Below, piece by piece: positions 26,423-35,112 of a stretch of 64,000 bases of DNA (position 1 is the stretch's first letter; every line of letters starts with the position of its first letter). The stretch is taken from assembly GCA_902794155.1 (NCBI GenBank), contig CADBGN010000002.1:37016-101015 (forward strand), given 5' to 3'. The position numbers were made by a program, and so were the translations under genes. A model generated the notes under the pieces. That model did no database searches and had not been told where the DNA came from. It saw only the letters and a program-made list of their open reading frames with translations. The DNA is from an uncultured Bacteroidia bacterium (GTDB lineage: Bacteria; Bacteroidota; Bacteroidia; Bacteroidales; F082).

Positions 26423-26887
26423 ATGGCAATAAAAGGAACATTACAATTCAAAGATATAACCGAGAAGTACACCGTCGTTGAATGTGATTACCTCCTATCC
26501 AGATGGTTTAGTACTTATGATGGCAAACCCTACGATGGCCCATTTGGCGGCACCATCAACGTTACCATCGCCACACCCGCCAAAGGTCACGGCCTATACG
26601 AATGGATGTTAAAAGCGGATATGAAGATAGACGGCACCATCACCTTGGTTACCAACCTCAACGACACAAAAAAGACCGCCTACCGATTCATAAAATTCGA
26701 AGACGCTTACTGCACCAACCTCTTCGAATACTTTAACGACAAAAACAACAACATGATGACGACTCGTATCGTGATCAATGCACAAAGAATGATCTTCTCT
26801 GACGGTTATGGTAATTCTCTCGGTTACAACAGGGTTGATCACAAACCGATCCATACTATGGGTAAAAGCCCGGATATCATAAAATAA
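26423..26887 (+). CDS. Hcp-like (TssD family) paralogue 3
   Basis: 154 residues. It aligns by eye along its length with paralogue 2: MAIKGTLQ, VECDYLLSRW, ATPAKGHGLYEWML, TLVTNLNDTKKTAYRFIKFEDAYCTNLFEYF and MMTTRIVINAQRMIFSDG. The central insertion (YDGKPYDGPFGG) and the tail differ. A tandem duplication followed by divergence is the simplest reading. It directly precedes vgrG (49-base gap), so it may be dedicated to this spike or its cargo. Confidence 0.75.
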   Translation: MAIKGTLQFKDITEKYTVVECDYLLSRWFSTYDGKPYDGPFGGTINVTIATPAKGHGLYEWMLKADMKIDGTITLVTNLNDTKKTAYRFIKFEDAYCTNLFEYFNDKNNNMMTTRIVINAQRMIFSDGYGNSLGYNRVDHKPIHTMGKSPDIIK

Positions 26888-26935
26888 TACATAATAACAA
26901 TAGCCTTTTGTTTCATCCTTTAGCTCGTATAACTC

Positions 26936-29221
26936 ATGGCAATACAATTAGAGAACGTACCGACATTTAAAATCAACGGACAGGAACTAGAAGGATACAC
27001 ATTCCTCTCCTTCAAATTGACCAAAAGGCTCTTGGAGCCCAACCGTTTCGAATTCACATTCCGCAAGAGCAATATGACGCTTACCCAGGATGACATCAAG
27101 TTCGAGTTGAGGGAACAACTTTTGGGTGCCTTGGTGGAATGCTCGTTGACGGCCTACCGAGAAGACGAAAACGGTGACTCCATCGCGTACGAAGTCGACT
27201 CTTTTTTCAAAGGATACATCCAAAATATTAAGGTGGAGCGCACCCGAATGAAAGACCCTATGGTGGTGCATTGCGTTGCCTATACCCCCGATGCTAGATT
27301 CAAGCAGTTTCCTGGATGTTCCTGCCGTTCCAATGCTACGTTGAAGGAATATGTCGATGATATTCTTATGCATGCGTCGGCCGAGCCACACAAGTTCGAT
27401 CCAGATGCCGGCGAATATGACGTCATCGACTATATGGATTTTGAGACGAATCCCAGATACGAAACCCCTATGCCGTATACAGTGCAGTATCGGGAAAGCG
27501 ATTATGATTTTATCAAACGCTTGGCCAAACGCTTTGGCGAATTCTTCTATTTCGAGGACGGCAAGATCCATTTTGGCAAGATGAAGGAATACGACCCCAT
27601 CACCTTGCGCACAGGTTTCGGCATTGAGAATTATGAATACGACGTGAATATGAGCCATCATACAGGCGCCGCACTCTGCGAATGGGACTATATCATGTGC
27701 AACAGATATATGGCTGGCATTGAGAAAGGCAATGTGCACAACTGGAAATATAAAATAGAACCCTTCCATGAGATGTCGAAGTCAGCCTTTGAACATTCTG
27801 TCGACTATTTCAACAGCAGCTACAACGCGGTTCTCGAAAGTCACACGGCGCGCATCCTGCACGAAGACGTTTCCAAGCAGATTTGTGGCAAATGGAAAGA
27901 GGGAGAACAAAAGAATCTCGATGCCAACGAATTGGATTTATGGACGCGCGACCAACGTCGCATCCTCGAACAATACGTCATGGCCGACACCTTAATATGC
28001 TCAGGCGAGGCCTGCCGCGCCGACCTGAAACTGGGGAGCGTCATTGTCATTGAGGACCAGACCAAGCTTGAGGATGGCACTTGCGAGTTTGTGCAACATG
28101 AGCCTCTGAAAATTATAGATCTTACATACGAATGGAAAGAGGACTCTATCCGCAAGTTGGATAATAGTTTCAAAGCCATTCCACAAAAGGCCACCGTGCC
28201 TCCTTACCTCGAACGCGATGAGCAGGGCTTCCTTACCTATGGAGATTTCGACATCTACCCACATTGCGGACCGCAACATGGCCGTGTGTACGACAACAAG
28301 GACCCGTTAGGCATAGGTCGCGTCAGGGTAGTCCTGAACTGGCAGTATCAGGTGAAGTATAGCGATGGCGTCGTAGAGGATATGAAGGATGAAGGTATGA
28401 AGGATAATATTACGCCATGGATCCGTGTCGCCCAACCTTACGCCGGTTGGTTGAAAGGCTGTTATCTGGTGCCCGAAATCTACGACGAGGTGATTGTGGA
28501 CTTCGAGTTCAACAATGCTGAATGTCCCTATGTCGCGGGTACGGTACACAACTGGTATGTCGACGAGGTCAACAGGTCATGGGTTGAAGAGGAGTCCGTG
28601 AAAAACAACGAATACAAAGCCATCCGAACCCGCAACGGACACACCATCGAGATTCGCGACAAGGGTGAGCATGGTTACATTAAGATTTACGACGAGACCA
28701 CCCATAACTATGTAGTGACCTACGATACTGACAACAGGTTGATCCGCATGCATTCGAAGGGCAACATAGAATTGGTGGCGGACAATAATATCGTGCTCAG
28801 AGCGGACAACAACATCGTTATGGATGCCAAGAACGACATCGAGAGCCATGCCAAGAACGACATCAAGCGTACTGCCGACCACGACGTTTGGGATCGCGAA
28901 GGCAACGATTATTGCAATAGTGTTGGCAATGATTTCAACACTTGGATTAAGGATACTGACACCCATGTCCATATGATTAAGGACAAGATACATCTTGAAC
29001 TAAAGGATCATGAGAATGTCATTTCCATGTCAGAGAAGGAGGGTGTATGTGTCTACTCCGACAGTACCATTGCGTTGGAATCGAAGGATCGGTTTGGAGC
29101 TGGCGGAAAGAATCAGGCTCTCTTGAAGTCGGATTTGGAGACCAGCATCAAGGGCAAACAACTCAATATGGAAGGAGAAATCGAAGCCAACCTCAAGGCT
29201 GCGTTGTGTAAAATCAACTAA
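26936..29221 (+). CDS. vgrG: T6SS spike protein VgrG (TssI)
   Basis: 761 residues. Residues 1-400 resemble the gp27-like base (FEFTFRKSNMTL, then PMPYTVQYRESDYDFIKRLAKRFGEFFYF, the classic VgrG signature). An OB-fold gp5-like segment lies at about 440-535 (GRVYDNKDPLGIGRVRVVLNWQ, then PWIRVAQPYAG). The needle follows at about 590-690 with short repeats (IELVADNNIVLRADNNIVMDAKND), expected as a trimeric beta-helix. The C-terminus is short and carries no evident catalytic domain, so this is a structural spike. The PAAR-like protein gene follows 18 bases downstream. Confidence 0.93.
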   Translation: MAIQLENVPTFKINGQELEGYTFLSFKLTKRLLEPNRFEFTFRKSNMTLTQDDIKFELREQLLGALVECSLTAYREDENGDSIAYEVDSFFKGYIQNIKVERTRMKDPMVVHCVAYTPDARFKQFPGCSCRSNATLKEYVDDILMHASAEPHKFDPDAGEYDVIDYMDFETNPRYETPMPYTVQYRESDYDFIKRLAKRFGEFFYFEDGKIHFGKMKEYDPITLRTGFGIENYEYDVNMSHHTGAALCEWDYIMCNRYMAGIEKGNVHNWKYKIEPFHEMSKSAFEHSVDYFNSSYNAVLESHTARILHEDVSKQICGKWKEGEQKNLDANELDLWTRDQRRILEQYVMADTLICSGEACRADLKLGSVIVIEDQTKLEDGTCEFVQHEPLKIIDLTYEWKEDSIRKLDNSFKAIPQKATVPPYLERDEQGFLTYGDFDIYPHCGPQHGRVYDNKDPLGIGRVRVVLNWQYQVKYSDGVVEDMKDEGMKDNITPWIRVAQPYAGWLKGCYLVPEIYDEVIVDFEFNNAECPYVAGTVHNWYVDEVNRSWVEEESVKNNEYKAIRTRNGHTIEIRDKGEHGYIKIYDETTHNYVVTYDTDNRLIRMHSKGNIELVADNNIVLRADNNIVMDAKNDIESHAKNDIKRTADHDVWDREGNDYCNSVGNDFNTWIKDTDTHVHMIKDKIHLELKDHENVISMSEKEGVCVYSDSTIALESKDRFGAGGKNQALLKSDLETSIKGKQLNMEGEIEANLKAALCKIN

Positions 29222-29239
29222 TCGTAAGGAGAACGAACG

Positions 29240-30253
29240 ATGGGCAAAATACCGCCACCACCTGAGATTTTTTCCGAATGGACGCCAGAGGCACAAGCCG
29301 GTTATGAAAAGCCTTTGAACGATATGGCTATGCAACGGGATAACTGTTATACCGAGGCGGGTAGACTAGATTCATCGGCAGTCCAACATCAGCATAATGC
29401 CGATATGTATCAAATGGTGATCGATAAAGACATGGGCAAGAATGCAGGAGATTCGGCTAAGTTTGACGGCACCGTGATTCTCGTGTACAAGGAGGAACAT
29501 CTGGCAGATAAAGACCGTGAAGCCGCCGCCGCCAAAAGGGCAGAGGCTGCTGAACTTGACAAAACCATCAACGAGTTGAGCGTCCCAATGGCAGATTTGA
29601 ACCAGAACCCCGCCGACCTTCCCGATCGCAAGCAGGTCTATGCCGAACAGCTTCAGAGTCAAATTGCCGCCGACAAGGCCAAGCTTGTTTCGTTGAACCA
29701 AGAAAAGGATAAGCTGCAGGCAGAATTGGATGACAAGTGGTTCTTCACAGGTGATCTGAAAGAAGCCATTGCCAAGTTGGAGTCGAAAATCGCAAATGTG
29801 GAAGGCGATATTTCCTTCAACCAAGCCTGCCTCGACAATACCGTTCCGCCTCCGCCTCCGGCTCCGCCGACACCGACGCCGGTGGGACGCACTTTCGTTG
29901 CCACAGGCACCAAAATGACCTGTCCTTTCGCCATGGGTGGAATGGCACCCTTCGCGGCGACTCCTGGGAGAAAGGCCTTTGTGGAAGGCACACCAATGGG
30001 CAACATCATGGACTTCAAACCCTTGGTTAACATACCCAGTTTTGGCGTTTGCAGTTCAATGGCCAACCCAACGGTGGCGGCGGCAACTGCAGCTGCTTTA
30101 GGAGTGCTGACTCCGATGCCATGCATACCGAATATTGTTGCACCATGGAAACCAGGTAAGCCCGACCTTTTGGTCGAAAACGCCCCTGCCTTGCTCAATA
30201 CCGACACATTACAATGCCTTTGGGGTGGGGTGATTACCATTATCCCTGGATAA
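29240..30253 (+). CDS. PAAR-like (DUF4280) spike-tip protein with N-terminal coiled coil
   Basis: 337 residues. The N-terminal half (about 20-205) is Ala/Lys/Glu-rich and looks like a coiled coil (KRAEAAELDKTINEL, LVSLNQEKDKLQAEL). A PPPPPAPPTPTP linker at about 209-221 leads to a C-terminal DUF4280-type domain (about 226-337) with CPFAMGG near 233, VCSSMANP near 270, and PMPCIPNIVAPWKPGKPDLLV. DUF4280 domains sharpen VgrG spikes and recruit cargo. The coiled coil could bind the neighbouring cargo proteins. The downstream gene begins 14 bases later. Confidence 0.82.
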   Translation: MGKIPPPPEIFSEWTPEAQAGYEKPLNDMAMQRDNCYTEAGRLDSSAVQHQHNADMYQMVIDKDMGKNAGDSAKFDGTVILVYKEEHLADKDREAAAAKRAEAAELDKTINELSVPMADLNQNPADLPDRKQVYAEQLQSQIAADKAKLVSLNQEKDKLQAELDDKWFFTGDLKEAIAKLESKIANVEGDISFNQACLDNTVPPPPPAPPTPTPVGRTFVATGTKMTCPFAMGGMAPFAATPGRKAFVEGTPMGNIMDFKPLVNIPSFGVCSSMANPTVAAATAAALGVLTPMPCIPNIVAPWKPGKPDLLVENAPALLNTDTLQCLWGGVITIIPG

Positions 30254-30267
30254 ATGATTTGCGAGTT

Positions 30268-31410
30268 ATGGAATGGATACCGAAGAAAACAGAGCCCAAG
30301 ATGGTGGTCGTCAATGCCACAACGCTTGCTGCCTACGATGAGGAAAAGTGCAAGTATTGTGGACGCTATGGTTGCACTGATCGAGGCTATACGCTTACCG
30401 TGGGCGACCCGCCAGTGACTATTGGCGAAGCCCAATGGGCACAGCAATTGAACGACAAATTGGCCGCACTCTTTGAATCCAATAAACGTCCGAGCATGAA
30501 CTTCGTGGCCTACAACGAGCCGCAATGCCTTCGTAAGTTGAAGAAAAGCAACGTGCAAGTGGTGCTCGACAAGTTGGTCGCCTGTGGCCCCGACTGCCAT
30601 CGCAACCTTGTTTGTTCTGAGGGTGGAGTATGGAAATCGCGAGGTGAAGGCTACCGCTGCCCCTTTCGCTCCGAGCGTCTCGTCTGCCAGCGCAACAACG
30701 CCTTGGACCATGGACCCTTGATGTGCTTGCCCGACAAGGAAGGCTTGGTGGAGTGCGAATTCCACGAGGAGGCGTACAATAGGTGTTACAAGAAAGATGA
30801 GGGCAAGCCTTGCTACGACTTAAAGGACAAGCTCGGCGTGACGGACGAGGAGAACGCCTACCTCTTTATGTTGGCGCACCGCTTCAATGCCGCGCCGTGT
30901 CGCCATTGCGACGAAGCCACGTGCAAAAACGAGGCGAGCACGCATTTTGAAGGGATATGTTCCTTGAAAGGCCTCATGGCGCCTTGCGAGCAATATGAAG
31001 CCGTTTTGCCTGACCATGCCTACACCGAGGGCGTGTGCTGCTATGTGAGCAGCTTGGATGGCAAGGACGACCGTAAGATTTTCAACAGTTCCGACTATGC
31101 CTATCGCCTTTCCACGGATGAGCGCATCACGCTATGTATAGCCTGCCGCATCAGCCATAGCATTGCCAAGGCCACAGGGCTGAAGTGCCTCGGCGTGCGC
31201 CGCTCGGCCAGCAACCCCTTCTTGAATGAAAAGAACCCCATGCACGCACATGCCGTGCAGGTGAACTACCTATATTTGACCCATCCCGAGGATGTGGCCA
31301 AGTACAACCCCGACCTGATTGCCCAAGCCGTTTACGATGCGTTGATAAAGAACTGCAATGGTTTGGGATGCGAAGAAAGAGAAGATTGTAACTTTATAAA
31401 AGGTATGTGA
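30268..31410 (+). CDS. Cysteine-rich protein in the T6SS cargo cassette, unknown function
   Basis: About 380 residues from the ATG at 30268 (MEWIPKKTEPKM); an upstream ATG at 30214 would overlap the PAAR-like gene and is less likely. No known domain was recognised. It has about 26 cysteines, several in pairs or clusters: CKYCGRYGC, ACGPDCH, CRHCDEATC, VCCY, LCIACR, NCNGLGCEEREDC. Such spacing suits zinc-binding knuckles or disulfides. There is no signal peptide. It ends only 2 bases before the ATG of the effector-like gene, so they are probably coupled. It may be an adaptor, a second cargo, or the real toxin. Confidence 0.6.
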   Translation: MEWIPKKTEPKMVVVNATTLAAYDEEKCKYCGRYGCTDRGYTLTVGDPPVTIGEAQWAQQLNDKLAALFESNKRPSMNFVAYNEPQCLRKLKKSNVQVVLDKLVACGPDCHRNLVCSEGGVWKSRGEGYRCPFRSERLVCQRNNALDHGPLMCLPDKEGLVECEFHEEAYNRCYKKDEGKPCYDLKDKLGVTDEENAYLFMLAHRFNAAPCRHCDEATCKNEASTHFEGICSLKGLMAPCEQYEAVLPDHAYTEGVCCYVSSLDGKDDRKIFNSSDYAYRLSTDERITLCIACRISHSIAKATGLKCLGVRRSASNPFLNEKNPMHAHAVQVNYLYLTHPEDVAKYNPDLIAQAVYDALIKNCNGLGCEEREDCNFIKGM

Positions 31411-31412
31411 TT

Positions 31413-33941
31413 ATGTCATCAGGTGAAGGTCCAAAAAACAACAACGACAACTCTAACAACCAAGCCGAGGAAAGTAAGGAATGTCTTGTGTATTTTCGTC
31501 CCAAAGACGACTGGAGAGGAGAATATGGCTTCGACTGGATCAGGATGGGAGAATCCTTTGAAAAGGAGTACATTGACGACCATGGTACTGAATCGGGCAC
31601 TTCCCCGTCGAATATCGGCAAATATGTCGGTCCCACCCAATCGACTACTGTCATTTATGAGAGAGACACGAATAGTTTTACAATAGAGTCTGAACCTTTC
31701 GACCCTTCTAATTTCATTAAAGATGTGGAACTGTCGAAATTTGCCACCAGTTTTATTATTGACCATGGCTGTAAGTTTCCTGTGTTGGAGGAAAACGGCA
31801 CATTGTATTTTTTCGACTATGGTTTGTGTGAGGATTACCATAAAACCGTAGAGTTCGACTATATTTACACTGAAATTGAAAAGAAGAAAGAAGAGGGAGA
31901 GAAAAAAGGGAAAAAGAAAAAAGAAGAAAAGAAAAAAGAAGAAAAGAAAAAAGAATCACTTAAATTGTTGGATGTGGATGTCGTAAGCCAATCTCAATCT
32001 GGAACGACTGATCAAGAAAGACCGAAGCTTGAATTGTTGGATGTTGATGCCTCTTCTGTAAAGAAGCCGAAACAAACGGTCTATCATTACCACATTGAAT
32101 ACGAAAAGGGCGAAGTGAAGGAAGTGAAAATCTGGGACGAAAAGTACGAGTCCATCACTTTCAAGAAATCAGAACGGAAGAAGGCCGTCAGTAAGGATGT
32201 GATGGAGAAATGGCACACTTCTCAAGACTTCGTGAAAAGGATATGGAACAACTACAACATGGATGCAGAATCGCTGCCCAAAGACGAGAAGCATATCCGT
32301 GATGTCCATGTGGATCGCGGCTCCTACAAAAGGTTGGAAATAGAGAGAGAAGAAGGTCCTATCCGTTGCATCGACATTTTTGAATACGAATGTTGCAAGT
32401 TGATCAAGTTGACCCATATCAAACAAGAATGGAATAGCAAGACTGAGAAGCTGGAACCGAAAAAATATTCGTATTGTGGGGCATACAATATTGTTCAAGG
32501 AATAAACAAGAAAAATATAAAACTCGATAGCAATTGTCTAAACAATCCTTACCTCACTGTTAGGACTTTAAGCAAGAATTCGCAGAATGTAAGGGTCTCC
32601 GCTACATTCGCCCCTGCTATTCCCCAAAGGTTTAAATTGTGTAAAGGCCAAGGTGTGAATAAATATGGGGATACCTGTACCACCATTATACAGGCAGAAG
32701 GGAATGATGTGGTGATGAAATATACGCCCAAAGGCTTTGTTAAATCTATAGAGCCTGTCATACTAAGGCCATTCACGGATGATGGATTCCTGCATACCTA
32801 TTGGGACGATCTTTATGTGGATGGAAGGAAGTTTGTGATCAGAACAAGATACATTAATGATGATCCATTTATGGAGTGGTATTATTTCCCCACTTTGGGC
32901 CTCTCCTATGCAGGATCGAAGGTCAAGGATTTAAGAAGAGGCGTTTTTGACCAGGCCGAGCTGAAGCTCTCGATGCAAGGGAATTTTGATGAGATAGAGC
33001 TCATCCCTTCCCATAAGAACATTGAATTAAGTAGGGAAAAAATCAAGAGCAGAAGCGATGACGATCTTACGATAAAACTTACGGGTGGTTGCGATACGGA
33101 AGGATATGTTGTGGCTAAGTCGAAAGGGGCGGTAGTTGGAGCTCTGACTATCAAGATTTTGCCAAGTCTGGATTTCAGGATCTGCTATATTACCGTCAAT
33201 TGCTTGAAGAAGAAAACGGATCTGACCATTGACGCTGCCGACTCCATCTTGCCTGGCAACCGAAGGTGGAAACTGAATTCCGACAGTCATCACAAGGAGA
33301 TTCTTGCCCAGGGTGGTTGTGCCATTGTTGAAGAGGTGGACGACCTGTCCATTAATGTCATTGAAGTTGACCAGTCGCGTGGCCCGCTGGAAGATACGTC
33401 GGACGATCCTTCCAATTGTTCAAAGTACCTGGTCTGGGATGAGGAATTGGGGGAAAACGTGTTTTTGACAGAAGCCAGCGCAGTGCATAAAAAGAGTGTT
33501 TCAAGTTTTCTTGACGAGCGCTTCATTGACGAATATCCTCAATATGCCGGCTATTTGAGAGTCTATATACTCGACAAGTATATGGAATCCTATGATGAAT
33601 TCATGAAGACGGATTTTGCCGACAAAGCGTTCTGTAACTGTATGGTCATGCCCGACGAAAAAGATGTCGTTTTGCTGTTCAAAAAATCCATTGAGGCCAA
33701 TGGCGATTTCAATAGCGAATCGTTGGCTCATGGGCTTGGTGTCTTGTTTGGCCTGAAACATAGCTTCGACAACAGGCCAGAGTTTACATTTAAGTATGGT
33801 ACCACCACTAATGTCATGGACTACGGCGACCGTCTACATTCTCTTGTTCCCTTCCAGTGGGAAACTATTAAAGGCAATCTTGCGGAGAAAAAACAGGCAT
33901 TAGATAAAAAAGGATACAAGATGAATAAGGGAAATCAATGA
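31413..33941 (+). CDS. T6SS cargo/effector candidate with degenerate zincin domain
   Basis: 843 residues from the ATG at 31413 (a GTG at 31407 is also in frame). The N-terminal segment CLVYFRPKDDWRGEYGFDWIRMG resembles, to my eye, the N-terminus of Bacteroidota T6SS cargo proteins. Residues about 155-190 are a Lys/Glu-rich linker encoded by an almost pure purine tract. A repeat LLDVD occurs on both sides of it. Near the C-terminus, His773 starts HGLGVLFGLKH, which has the spacing of the zincin motif HExxHxxGxxH but with the catalytic Glu replaced by Gly774 and the second His by Val777. A Met-turn-like NVMDY (Met802) follows. So the fold may remain, with catalysis lost. Followed by a 4-base-overlapping small gene. 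Confidence 0.6.
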   Translation: MSSGEGPKNNNDNSNNQAEESKECLVYFRPKDDWRGEYGFDWIRMGESFEKEYIDDHGTESGTSPSNIGKYVGPTQSTTVIYERDTNSFTIESEPFDPSNFIKDVELSKFATSFIIDHGCKFPVLEENGTLYFFDYGLCEDYHKTVEFDYIYTEIEKKKEEGEKKGKKKKEEKKKEEKKKESLKLLDVDVVSQSQSGTTDQERPKLELLDVDASSVKKPKQTVYHYHIEYEKGEVKEVKIWDEKYESITFKKSERKKAVSKDVMEKWHTSQDFVKRIWNNYNMDAESLPKDEKHIRDVHVDRGSYKRLEIEREEGPIRCIDIFEYECCKLIKLTHIKQEWNSKTEKLEPKKYSYCGAYNIVQGINKKNIKLDSNCLNNPYLTVRTLSKNSQNVRVSATFAPAIPQRFKLCKGQGVNKYGDTCTTIIQAEGNDVVMKYTPKGFVKSIEPVILRPFTDDGFLHTYWDDLYVDGRKFVIRTRYINDDPFMEWYYFPTLGLSYAGSKVKDLRRGVFDQAELKLSMQGNFDEIELIPSHKNIELSREKIKSRSDDDLTIKLTGGCDTEGYVVAKSKGAVVGALTIKILPSLDFRICYITVNCLKKKTDLTIDAADSILPGNRRWKLNSDSHHKEILAQGGCAIVEEVDDLSINVIEVDQSRGPLEDTSDDPSNCSKYLVWDEELGENVFLTEASAVHKKSVSSFLDERFIDEYPQYAGYLRVYILDKYMESYDEFMKTDFADKAFCNCMVMPDEKDVVLLFKKSIEANGDFNSESLAHGLGVLFGLKHSFDNRPEFTFKYGTTTNVMDYGDRLHSLVPFQWETIKGNLAEKKQALDKKGYKMNKGNQ

Positions 33942-34441
33942 GTACATTCGACATATTTTTCTTTGAGAACCATTCCACCAATGGGAAATACATTTGCCAA
34001 GAAGACGGCAACTATGTGGTGTGGTACGAGTGCGCCGATGGCTATGGCAAGCAAATCGTTCCGATGGGTGCCGACATGGTGTGCACACAAATCAAGTTCT
34101 ATCCCGATACCTTGACGATAGCGAGCGACGGACAGTATTTGAAAGATTGGCATGAGCCCATCGGGGTTTGGAAAACATACGACCGCGAAGGACAGGTGAC
34201 TGAAATGAAAGACCAGGATGCCGACTATCCTGTGAAGTGGGACCAGATGAAACAAATCCTAGAGGAAAACCATGTGAATATTGACGACATCATGCGTGGA
34301 TGGCGGCAAAAGCCCAAAGAAGGCAATCCCGAATGGCGCTTCCAAATGAAGACCATCAACCGCACTATGGAGACCCTCCGTTTTGATGCCGTAACGGGTA
34401 ACCTTCTTGAACGGAAATCTATTAGGCTTAAGAGAGTTTAA
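33938..34441 (+). CDS. Small cytoplasmic protein coupled to the effector-like gene, possible immunity protein
   Basis: 167 residues. Its ATG overlaps the effector-like stop codon by 4 bases. There is no signal peptide, lipobox or transmembrane helix. The sequence is acidic to neutral with an aromatic first half (FFFENHSTNGKYIC, YVVWYECADGYG) and a helical tail. No family was recognised; the first half faintly resembles MORN-type strands. Position after a cargo gene is typical of immunity proteins, but the lack of export signals would mean the toxin acts in the cytoplasm. A cargo chaperone is the other possibility. Confidence 0.45.
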   Translation: MSTFDIFFFENHSTNGKYICQEDGNYVVWYECADGYGKQIVPMGADMVCTQIKFYPDTLTIASDGQYLKDWHEPIGVWKTYDREGQVTEMKDQDADYPVKWDQMKQILEENHVNIDDIMRGWRQKPKEGNPEWRFQMKTINRTMETLRFDAVTGNLLERKSIRLKRV

Positions 34442-34471
34442 AATAGAATAGTAGTCATGACGGAAAAAACT

Positions 34472-34479
34472 TATCTTTG
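34472..34479 (+). promoter_or_regulatory. -7 promoter element within the T6SS locus
   Basis: TATCTTTG matches TAnnTTTG perfectly, 52 bases before the start at 34532. It suggests that the genes downstream form their own transcription unit, apart from the sheath-spike-cargo operon. Confidence 0.55.
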
Positions 34480-34531
34480 CACCGAAGGAAATAATGTCAT
34501 TTGATATGTAAACCACGAAAACAACACTGAC

Positions 34532-35026
34532 ATGCAATATACATTCAACAAACAAACCCTGTTCTACGACTACTTTCCGCATCTGCCTGCATTGCGGATG
34601 AAGGAAAGCTTCGGCTTGAACTACTTCGAACAGTTTGTTATCCGTAATGAGATCCAAAAGCTTGTCACTGCAGCTTACGAAAACCTGGTAGATCAGCACG
34701 ATTTGCGCCACTTCGACGTTTACGGCGAGATAGGCGAACAGTTCGACGACAACTTCTACCGTGAGCTCAAGGTGGCCGTTACCCACAAGCTCCATGACGA
34801 GAACACCTGGACTTTCCTTGACGATCTCATGCCCCGCTTGGAAATCGAGGACGAGCAAGAGAACGCCGACTTCATGACCAAGATGGGTGCCTCAATGGGT
34901 TTATGTCTGCCCAGGTCGCAGTCCACAGGCCATGTACTACTCAAGGACGTGCTTATCCTATTGATCAATTATGACTTGGAACCGCTGAGCGGGCAGGAGT
35001 TGTTGGCGTTGACTAAGGTGCAATAG
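34532..35026 (+). CDS. Unknown cytoplasmic protein in T6SS/Ubl locus
   Basis: 164 residues, acidic, with no signal peptide or membrane segment. I do not recognise it. It is rich in Phe, Tyr, Leu and Glu (FYDYFPHLPAL, NYFEQFVIRNEI) and looks mostly helical. A -7 promoter element lies upstream and a second one (35069) downstream, so it may be monocistronic. Its steady codon use and placement between the cargo cassette and the Ubl module make it a candidate accessory protein of either. Confidence 0.55.
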   Translation: MQYTFNKQTLFYDYFPHLPALRMKESFGLNYFEQFVIRNEIQKLVTAAYENLVDQHDLRHFDVYGEIGEQFDDNFYRELKVAVTHKLHDENTWTFLDDLMPRLEIEDEQENADFMTKMGASMGLCLPRSQSTGHVLLKDVLILLINYDLEPLSGQELLALTKVQ

Positions 35027-35044
35027 TTGAGAATTGATAATTAA

Positions 35045-35076
35045 TTGATAATTATAGTTTGATTTTTGTATTTTTG
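35045..35076 (+). promoter_or_regulatory. -33/-7 promoter upstream of the Ubl/baseplate gene run
   Basis: TTG at 35045-35047 and TATTTTTG at 35069-35076 give a well-spaced Bacteroidota promoter, 37 bases before the ATG at 35113. No other strong promoter was seen from here to 50257, where gaps are mostly under 45 bases, so it may drive the whole Ubl-baseplate series. Confidence 0.6.
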
Positions 35077-35112
35077 TGTCATGAATAATCAAAACAATAA
35101 AAACCATAAACG

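Noticed and set aside
31407-31409. GTG start of the effector-like gene
   Set aside because: It overlaps the previous stop codon; the in-frame ATG at 31413 is two codons later and is the simpler choice.
33729-33761. Active zinc metalloprotease motif in the effector-like protein
   Set aside because: The motif reads HGLGVLFGLKH; the catalytic Glu and second zinc His are absent, so an active HExxH site cannot be claimed.
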